Assembly: GCA_020025295.1 (NCBI GenBank)
Contig: JAHHSJ010000056.1
Location: 1 to 12,346, forward strand
Direction of reading: 5' to 3'
Length of the DNA stretch: 12,346 bases
Source of the DNA: Oscillospiraceae bacterium
GTDB taxonomy: Bacteria > Bacillota > Clostridia > Oscillospirales > Oscillospiraceae
The translations under genes and the position numbers were made by a program. Shown here piece by piece: positions 7,875 to 12,346 of the stretch (the first letter of the stretch is position 1; every line of letters begins with the position of its first letter). Under the pieces are notes generated by a model. It was not told the DNA's origin. It did no database searches and saw only the letters and a program-made list of their open reading frames with translations.

Positions 7875-7898
7875 TTTGTATTAGGATCGTATTAAGAC
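7875..7898 (-). promoter_or_regulatory. Candidate KdpE operator upstream of the kdpFABC operon
   Basis: On the minus strand the half-sites TTAATAC (7895-7889) and CTAATAC (7884-7878) are 11 bp apart, joined by GATC. The element shares 20 of 24 positions with the one before kdpD, and both are about 37-38 bp upstream of a -10 hexamer. Known E. coli KdpE sites also use TTTATA-like half-sites at this spacing. Binding by KdpE is inferred from the repeat, its position and its duplication at two kdp promoters. Confidence 0.75.
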
Positions 7899-7903
7899 CG
7901 CAC

Positions 7904-8080
7904 TCAGCCCATCATCAAGCTCATCGGCACGGCGGCGGCCGTCACAGCCAGCGCCACCGTCAGCAGCATCGCCACCGGCACGCCGATGAAAATACCAAAG
8001 AAACCAAGCAGCGGATGGCTCAGTGTCAGCTGACGCAGCGCCGTTTTCGGCTGGATTGGATCGAAACGCTTCGTTTTCAT
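7904..8080 (-). CDS. 58-residue membrane protein of unknown function
   Basis: I do not recognise this gene. It encodes a basic, hydrophilic N-terminus (MKTKRFDPIQPKTALRQL) and a long hydrophobic stretch from about residue 24 to the end, enough for one or two membrane helices, with Gly-Val-Pro at 33-35. The ATG at 8080 has a G-rich ribosome binding site (AAGGGGGA) about 8-10 bases upstream, and a TACAAT hexamer (8105-8110, minus strand) could be a -10. The stop falls 5 bases before the candidate KdpE operator, and no terminator separates it from the kdp promoter. It could be the last host gene before the prophage, or a cargo gene at the prophage end. Coding status rests on the hydrophobic profile, ribosome binding site and compact placement. 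Confidence 0.6.
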   Translation of the reverse strand: MKTKRFDPIQPKTALRQLTLSHPLLGFFGIFIGVPVAMLLTVALAVTAAAVPMSLMMG

Positions 8081-8143
8081 GGTCTCTTCCCCCTTCTTGC
8101 CCTCATTGTAAGGCGGCGGAAATAAAGTTGGGGAAAGGTAACC

Positions 8144-8163
8144 GCTGACCGCATTAAGTCAGC
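8144..8163. repeat. Short inverted repeat between the prophage terminator and the 58-residue gene
   Basis: GCTGAC (8144-8149) and GTCAGC (8158-8163) form a 6-bp inverted repeat around an 8-base spacer, in the only noncoding space between the phage lysis genes and the host side. It could be an operator, a weak hairpin or part of an attachment region. Its length alone is not strong evidence. Confidence 0.3.
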
Positions 8164-8170
8164 ATAAGGG

Positions 8171-8210
8171 AAACGCAAAAAGCACCCCCGGGCAATGCCC
8201 CGGGGGTGCT
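8171..8210 (-). terminator. Intrinsic terminator after the endolysin gene
   Basis: A 12-bp GC-rich stem pairs 8181-8192 with 8199-8210 around a 6-base loop. On the minus strand it is followed by TTTTGCGTTT. It begins 5 bases past the endolysin stop and should end the prophage late transcript. Confidence 0.88.
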
Positions 8211-8215
8211 GCTGT

Positions 8216-9016
8216 TCACACCGGTTCCGTATAAGCCAAGCTGATCCAGCCTGCGCCGGATTTCAGTTTTCCCCAGCGGGTCGAGCCGTTGTAGGACTCG
8301 CCCACGATGGTAAATGCCTCGCCACGATGCACCACGGTCGTAATCGGATCGTTTGTGCCGGGGCCGCTGCGCACATTGAGGTTTCCGGCTGTGATCCGAA
8401 CCAGATAACCCTCCGCAGGAACAGGTGCAGCATCGTCCACCCAGCGGACGCCGGCGGTCTTGCAAATACCCTTGGCAATGCCCTTCGCCGCCTTGGCGGA
8501 CCAGCCTGCATCCAAAATCTTGGGCACATCGGAAGCACTGTCCATAAAGCCCACTTCAATCAGCACGGAAGGCATACGGGTTTCACGCACCATGTGGAGA
8601 TTTTTCGCCGCCAGCGGTTCGGCACGGTTGCCGAACTTGCCCACTTCCTGCACGAGGCCTTGATAGATGTTCTTTTGCAGCTCATCCGACTTTGCAGCGT
8701 GCTTGCCGTTATACACAAACACCACCGTGCCGCCGCCATTGCCACCGTTGATACCGGCGTTGTGATGGATACTGACGCAATAATCGCAGTGTTCCCCGTT
8801 GGCCCTGCCGGAGCGAGCCGACAGAGGCACATCCTGTGCTCCGGTGGGATCGTCCAGCCGCACCACCTCCACGCCGCAGCGTGTCAGGTGGCGAATGACC
8901 TCTTCCGCCACACGCTTGTTCAGTGTCCATTCTCTGGTTTCCCCGGCGTCCAGCTGCTTCAGGCAGCGTCGGCCAGAGGTGTGATAGCCGTGTCCGGCAT
9001 CAATCGCAATTTTCAC
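8216..9016 (-). CDS. Phage endolysin, N-acetylmuramoyl-L-alanine amidase with SH3 domain
   Basis: A 266-residue cell-wall hydrolase that cuts the amide bond between N-acetylmuramic acid and L-alanine of peptidoglycan. Residues 1-190 form an Amidase_3 catalytic domain: H9 in AIDAGHG, E29 in TREWTLN and H84 in SIHHNAG fit the zinc ligands, and E154 in LIEVGF fits the catalytic glutamate. Residues 204-266 form a bacterial SH3 wall-binding domain (NLNVRSGPG, then WGKL and GWISLAY). There is no signal peptide, which fits release through the holin encoded just upstream. The start is a GTG at 9016 that overlaps the holin stop by 4 bases (GTGA), preceded by GGAAGGAGAG. A terminator follows. Confidence 0.95.
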   Translation of the reverse strand: MKIAIDAGHGYHTSGRRCLKQLDAGETREWTLNKRVAEEVIRHLTRCGVEVVRLDDPTGAQDVPLSARSGRANGEHCDYCVSIHHNAGINGGNGGGTVVFVYNGKHAAKSDELQKNIYQGLVQEVGKFGNRAEPLAAKNLHMVRETRMPSVLIEVGFMDSASDVPKILDAGWSAKAAKGIAKGICKTAGVRWVDDAAPVPAEGYLVRITAGNLNVRSGPGTNDPITTVVHRGEAFTIVGESYNGSTRWGKLKSGAGWISLAYTEPV

Positions 9017-9261
9017 TGTGCCACTCTCCTTCCTTCTGTGGGGCCGGGTTCTACCTCCGGCAAACCAGCCACACTGGTCAGCAAAGACAGCACACCGGCC
9101 AGTGCAGACGCACTGACCACTGCAATCCAGTTGACCTCATCCAGCACCACACTGGTGCCGATGGTGGCTACGGCGGTCTGGGCCACCGTCTTTACTGCAC
9201 GAATGACCGCCGCCAGCAGCCATGCGTGCCAATTCTCCTTGATTTTTCTCAGTTGACTCAT
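9013..9261 (-). CDS. Phage holin (r1t-like)
   Basis: An 82-residue small membrane protein with two hydrophobic segments (about 13-40 and 44-66), a basic N-terminus (MSQLRKIKENWHAW) and a hydrophilic C-terminal tail. The pattern AVKTVAQTAVA followed by NWIAVVSASALAGVLSLLTS resembles the r1t-type phage holins. Holins open the membrane at the end of infection so the endolysin can reach the wall, which agrees with the endolysin starting inside its stop codon. The ATG at 9261 has a clear GGGAGGTGA site upstream. A longer frame to 9318 exists but lacks such a site. Confidence 0.88.
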   Translation of the reverse strand: MSQLRKIKENWHAWLLAAVIRAVKTVAQTAVATIGTSVVLDEVNWIAVVSASALAGVLSLLTSVAGLPEVEPGPTEGRRVAQ

Positions 9262-9330
9262 TTTATTCACCTCCCTCGCTCCCTGTGCTTGTTTCGTCTC
9301 TTTGGTTCCGTTTTCCACCGTAAGAAGGCA

Positions 9331-9579
9331 TTACGCTCCCTTTTCCAGATCAGACAGCCGGTGATTGATGACTTTGATCTGTTCCTCCACCACCGGCATC
9401 CGCTGGGCGAAATGATTGTGCGTCCGCACCTCTCCCGTCAGCGCTTCCAGTCGGCTCTCCATCACTGCCTGATTGGTGCGCATACTGTTCTCCGTGCGGC
9501 GATTGCCGGCGGTGACGGAAATCACCGTGCCAAGCAGCGCAAGGCCGCCGCTGATAATCGCAACGAGGATGGTTTCCAT
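9331..9579 (-). CDS. Small membrane-anchored coiled-coil phage protein (XhlA/DUF7365-like)
   Basis: An 82-residue protein with an N-terminal hydrophobic helix (about 3-24) and a predicted coiled coil (about 28-80) rich in Glu, Arg, Val and Leu, including HNHFAQRMPVVEEQIKVINH. Proteins of this build commonly sit between tail-fibre and holin genes in Firmicute prophages and are often annotated as hemolysin XhlA-like or uncharacterised. A helper role at the membrane during lysis is inference from position. The ATG at 9579 overlaps the tail-protein stop by one base (TGATG) and has GGGAGGTGG just upstream; a GTG at 9588 is less likely. Confidence 0.78.
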   Translation of the reverse strand: METILVAIISGGLALLGTVISVTAGNRRTENSMRTNQAVMESRLEALTGEVRTHNHFAQRMPVVEEQIKVINHRLSDLEKGA

Positions 9580-11507
9580 CACTTCCACCTCCCAACCGCA
9601 TGGAATGACACGGTGGGCTGAACCATACCGTTCGTAGTCACTGTGGGACGCATCAGCTGAAACATAGGGGTGTACAGGGTCCGGTCATAACTCTCTCCGG
9701 CGGCAACATACAGAACGCAGTCATAATCGGCATCTTCCAAGCTCATGGTGCACACCGGTTTTTCCACAAAGGAAAGCGGATACCGCAGAGGCTGAATTCC
9801 CTGCTCCACACTGGAATACATACTTCCCCAAGTCTCCAGCCGCACCGGTAGGAAGGTGTGGGTACACCAGCACTCTGCCAGACCGCTGTTCCACTTCCGC
9901 CACATCCAATACTGATCGGAGCCGCTCTCCATCACGAAATCCGCCAGAGGCTCATTCTGAATGGTCATCTGCCCGGTGACAGACAGACTGCGCATCTTCG
10001 CCATACCCATGCCCATCTCTGCACCCCAGCCTGTGTGATAGCCTTCCACCACTTCTATCTGAACACAGGCATTCGGACGGGTCGGGTCAATGGTCAGGCG
10101 GTACACGCTGTACGGTGGCTCCATGCCGGAAATCATCTTCTGCATGGCCAGCAAATCCACCGAAGTCAATCTGCCGTCCATGTTTACATCATATTTCCGC
10201 TTTTCTTCTTCCGAGAGATTGACAACGCCCAAAATTCCCTGCTGTGCCCGTTCAACATCTGCCTGGGTAAATTTGGGGTAATCGTGCCGATACTCTGCGG
10301 ACAGGGCGTGGCTGGACATGGTGAGTCCGCCCACGGTACCGGAGGTGGCAACCAGTTCTCCCGTGTCCGCATCCGCCCGGAGAACGATCTCCCCATTGGG
10401 GCGGCGCACCAGAATGGTCCGGGCTTGCAGCACATCGGTCTGCAGCCGTTTCAGTTCGGCTTCGGTGGCTTCCAGCTGCTCTGCGTACACCTTCTGGAAC
10501 CGTCCCACCTCCACCTTCAGACCGTTGACGGCCTGAGAAACGGTTTGGGCAGAGCCTGCCTTGGCCTCCGCCACTCTGGCTCGCACCATGGTGCGGAAAC
10601 CGCCGTCAAAGGTGTAGGTCACCTGCAGCACCGGCATGGTGTAGGTCTGATCCCGGCTGTCGGTAATCCGGAGCAAATCTCCCGGGTCCAGCCACATCCC
10701 GTCGGGCAGTTCCACCTGACCCGGGCGGAAGGCAGTCTTTTGCCACTGTTTCCACACCCGGTCAAAGGCGGACTGGGTCATGGTACCCTGCAATTTGAGG
10801 CCCTGCTGCATTCCTTCCAGCTGGGCCTCGTAGACTTCTTTTCCGTCCTTGACCTCCAGCATACCCAGCAGATAGTCTGTCTCGTCCACCTGCAGCTTGG
10901 ACTGATAATAGTCCTCAATGCCCAGCGGACACACATCTCCGCTCCAGCCGCCCAGACGGAGGTTTCCACGGCGGTCAATGCCAGCGTTGCCGCCGCACAG
11001 CAGTGCCAGCTCCGCCAAAAGGGCTCGCATGGTCTTTTCCTCCACCGTGAGAAGGGCGTCTGCCGGCAGAACCACCTCCGGCACGGCAAAGCCATTCCGG
11101 CGGCAGATTTCCTGCAAAACCGTCTTTGCCGGGAGCTGTCCGGTGCCGCCGTAGAACTCCTCCAGTGCTTCCCCGATGGCGTCCCGTCCGGAAAGGGTCC
11201 AGCGGTCGTCGTCGATTTCCCTTCGGACCGAGGTCAGGGTGAACCGGCCCACCGGAACCCGCTCCGTGACCCCGCGAAGTCCGATTTCCAGCCGCACCGG
11301 CTCCCCTCGCTTGAGCGGCAGGGTTTTCCCCTGCACCGTGGCCTTCCACTCCCCGGCACAGGCACTGCCCAAGGTAAACTGCTCGCCGCCCCAGCTGAGG
11401 GTCACGATGCAGTCATCCACCTCGATGGAATGCTGCCGACCGACCACCCAGACCTGAAAGGGCTCCTGCCCCATACGGTTCAAAAATGCCTTTGAGGGTG
11501 TATACAT
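9579..11507 (-). CDS. Phage tail-tip / receptor-binding protein with dockerin-like loop
   Basis: A 642-residue late tail protein. Residues 1-310 look like a tail hub or tail-associated domain (short beta strands, GRFTLTSV, a helical middle). Residues about 320-365 are a coiled coil, which suggests trimerisation. Residues 411-461 hold a dockerin-like module with a canonical 12-residue calcium loop DVNMDGRLTSVD (440-451) and a following helix. The C-terminus has the WRKWNSGLAECW pattern (536-547) of phage tail-fibre ends, probably the host-binding part. The ATG at 11507 follows GAGGTGAGGGGAG; the stop overlaps the next start. Placement directly after a tape measure and a small tail protein supports a tail-tip role; the receptor is unknown. 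Confidence 0.85.
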   Translation of the reverse strand: MYTPSKAFLNRMGQEPFQVWVVGRQHSIEVDDCIVTLSWGGEQFTLGSACAGEWKATVQGKTLPLKRGEPVRLEIGLRGVTERVPVGRFTLTSVRREIDDDRWTLSGRDAIGEALEEFYGGTGQLPAKTVLQEICRRNGFAVPEVVLPADALLTVEEKTMRALLAELALLCGGNAGIDRRGNLRLGGWSGDVCPLGIEDYYQSKLQVDETDYLLGMLEVKDGKEVYEAQLEGMQQGLKLQGTMTQSAFDRVWKQWQKTAFRPGQVELPDGMWLDPGDLLRITDSRDQTYTMPVLQVTYTFDGGFRTMVRARVAEAKAGSAQTVSQAVNGLKVEVGRFQKVYAEQLEATEAELKRLQTDVLQARTILVRRPNGEIVLRADADTGELVATSGTVGGLTMSSHALSAEYRHDYPKFTQADVERAQQGILGVVNLSEEEKRKYDVNMDGRLTSVDLLAMQKMISGMEPPYSVYRLTIDPTRPNACVQIEVVEGYHTGWGAEMGMGMAKMRSLSVTGQMTIQNEPLADFVMESGSDQYWMWRKWNSGLAECWCTHTFLPVRLETWGSMYSSVEQGIQPLRYPLSFVEKPVCTMSLEDADYDCVLYVAAGESYDRTLYTPMFQLMRPTVTTNGMVQPTVSFHAVGRWK

Positions 11508-11518
11508 CTCCCCTCACC

Positions 11519-11884
11519 TCATTTCTCGATAAAGTTGACGGACACGGCGGTGGCCCAGCGTTTTCCGTCCTCCCAGCTGTACTGACTGAAGCTGGGGGCG
11601 GAAAAATAGCCGGTGATGGTGTGGCTTTTGCCGTCGATGCCCGGGTAGGTGCAGGTGGTAAACCCCTTGCCGCAGACGGCGGCTTTGATTGCCGCCGCCT
11701 GTGACCAGCTCAGGGTGTTCCAGCTGAACTTGATCTTCGCCTTCGTAGCCACTCGGGTGCCCACCATGCTGCCGGCGGCGTTGCGCCCGGTGTTGGCGCT
11801 CCAAATTTCCTCGTAGCTCTCCACGACGCCGCCGTTTGCTTTGGGAGGGGGCATTTCCACGCCGCCAAACGATACATAATACAT
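11519..11884 (-). CDS. Small phage tail protein (DUF6711-like)
   Basis: A 121-residue protein beginning MYYVSFGGVEMPPPK and ending VSVNFIEK, rich in beta-prone segments and aromatics (FSWNTLSW, YSWEDGKRWATAVS). Proteins of this length and start, encoded between the tape measure and the tail-tip gene in Firmicute siphophages, are annotated as DUF6711 or minor tail proteins. It may take the place of a distal tail protein, though it is much shorter than classical Dit proteins. The ATG at 11884 follows AAAGGAGGGAG. The frame is open further upstream (to 12061) but would run through the tape measure gene, so the short start is preferred. It lies 17 bases after the tape measure stop and 11 before the next start. 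Confidence 0.8.
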   Translation of the reverse strand: MYYVSFGGVEMPPPKANGGVVESYEEIWSANTGRNAAGSMVGTRVATKAKIKFSWNTLSWSQAAAIKAAVCGKGFTTCTYPGIDGKSHTITGYFSAPSFSQYSWEDGKRWATAVSVNFIEK

Positions 11885-11901
11885 GGATTCTCCCTCCTTT
11901 C

Positions 11902-12346
11902 TTAAATATAGATGGGGCTGACTCCGGTGCGTCGGGTGATGGCGTTGATGGAGTCCACCACCGCCTCGCCCAGCTTCTCGCCGCCGATATAGACCGGGAC
12001 GGTGATGCTGCCGGACATACCCATATGCTCCTGCAGCTTGCCCGCCATCACTTCCATCCACTCCGTGTTGTTCTCCAGCGGAACCACCGCCTCGGTGCCG
12101 GCCTCGCCCAGCATAGTGAGGGTGGCGTTTCGGAACACGCCGCCTCGGGCGGCAAAGGAAATACTGGGCCAGCCGCTGAGTCCCAGCGCACGGTAGACCG
12201 CTCGCTTTACACCACTGACCGCAGGGTTAAAGGTCACCCTCAGTGAAAGGATCTTGCCAACCCAGCCCCGGCGGAACTGGGACCAGAGGGTTTCGGCGCT
12301 GTTTTTCAGGGTGTTCACCACACTGACCGCACGGCTGCCCCAGCCG
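11902..12346 (-). CDS. Phage tail tape measure protein, C-terminal end (cut by window edge)
   Basis: The last 148 codons of a longer gene; the frame is open to the window edge, so no start can be given (the GTG codons near 12321 are internal). The diagnostic piece is GGVFRNATLTMLGEAGTEAVVPLE, split here as GGVFRNATLTMLGEAG followed by TEAVVPLE, the conserved C-terminal signature of siphophage tape measure proteins, which set tail length and pass through the tail during DNA delivery. Upstream residues (FRRGWVGKILSLRV) are amphipathic and helical. The next tail gene starts 17 bases after its stop. Confidence 0.9.
   Translation of the reverse strand, partial: GWGSRAVSVVNTLKNSAETLWSQFRRGWVGKILSLRVTFNPAVSGVKRAVYRALGLSGWPSISFAARGGVFRNATLTMLGEAGTEAVVPLENNTEWMEVMAGKLQEHMGMSGSITVPVYIGGEKLGEAVVDSINAITRRTGVSPIYI

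Larger units (their letters stand above)
8171..12346 (-). mobile_element. Prophage, late tail and lysis module (continues past the window)
   Basis: Six consecutive minus-strand genes follow the standard siphophage late order: tape measure, small tail protein, tail-tip protein, membrane-anchored coiled-coil protein, holin, endolysin, then a terminator. There is no sheath or baseplate-wedge gene in view, so a long non-contractile tail is likely. Head, packaging, integrase and lysogeny genes would lie beyond 12346. In such prophages the lysis genes usually sit next to one attachment site, so the element probably ends between about 8081 and 8180. I cannot define the attachment core without the other end. 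Confidence 0.85.

Noticed and set aside
9262..9318. A longer start for the holin at 9318
   Set aside because: It would add a hydrophilic stretch without a good ribosome binding site, while GGGAGGTGA directly precedes the ATG at 9261.
9858..11495. A 545-codon plus-strand open frame opposite the tail-tip gene
   Set aside because: Antisense shadow with no recognisable domain; the minus-strand gene is in tight stop-start overlap with its neighbours.
11519..12061. A longer 180-codon start for the small tail protein
   Set aside because: The extension overlaps the tape measure C-terminus in another frame and gives a Gly/Arg/His-rich translation; the ATG at 11884 has a strong ribosome binding site.
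1..12346. CRISPR arrays, tRNA or rRNA genes, insertion sequences, diversity-generating retroelement repeats
   Set aside because: I looked for regularly spaced repeats, cloverleaf-like stretches, transposase motifs and template/variable repeat pairs and saw none that I could support.

Overview
The window looks like chromosomal DNA of a moderately GC-rich anaerobic Firmicute (class Clostridia, probably an Oscillospiraceae-type gut bacterium). This is inferred from AGGAGG-type ribosome binding sites, the kdp gene order, and siphophage tail and lysis genes of the kind common in that group. No ribosomal marker is present, so the taxonomy is tentative. Every convincing gene lies on the minus strand, so the locus reads from high to low coordinates.

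Right part (about 8171-12346): the late end of a Siphoviridae-like prophage. In transcription order it holds the C-terminus of a tape measure protein (cut by the window edge), a small tail protein, a 642-residue tail-tip or receptor-binding protein carrying a dockerin-like calcium loop, a short membrane-anchored coiled-coil protein, a holin, and an amidase endolysin with an SH3 domain. A strong intrinsic terminator closes the module. Overlapping stops and starts (TGATG, GTGA) show a tightly coupled late operon.

Middle and left part (about 1-8080): a 58-residue membrane protein of unknown function, then the high-affinity potassium uptake locus. The order is a 31-residue hydrophobic microprotein, kdpF, kdpA, kdpB, kdpC, a terminator, kdpD and the start of kdpE. 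kdpA is broken by a single-base frameshift in a run of six G (coding strand), although the rest of the operon is intact.

Regulation can be read from the sequence. Two near-identical 24-bp elements (20 of 24 positions the same), each a pair of TTWATAC half-sites 11 bp apart, lie 37 and 38 bp upstream of -10 hexamers. One precedes the microprotein-kdpFABC operon and the other precedes kdpDE. They fit KdpE operators, so KdpD/KdpE probably controls both the pump and its own synthesis. The KdpD universal-stress domain also carries a close match to the cyclic-di-AMP binding motif of Staphylococcus aureus KdpD.

I do not see an undescribed defence or mobile system. The observations most worth following are the paired operators, the KdpA frameshift, the cyclic-di-AMP motif and the two unannotated small membrane proteins. 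There is no gene-free stretch longer than 300 bases.
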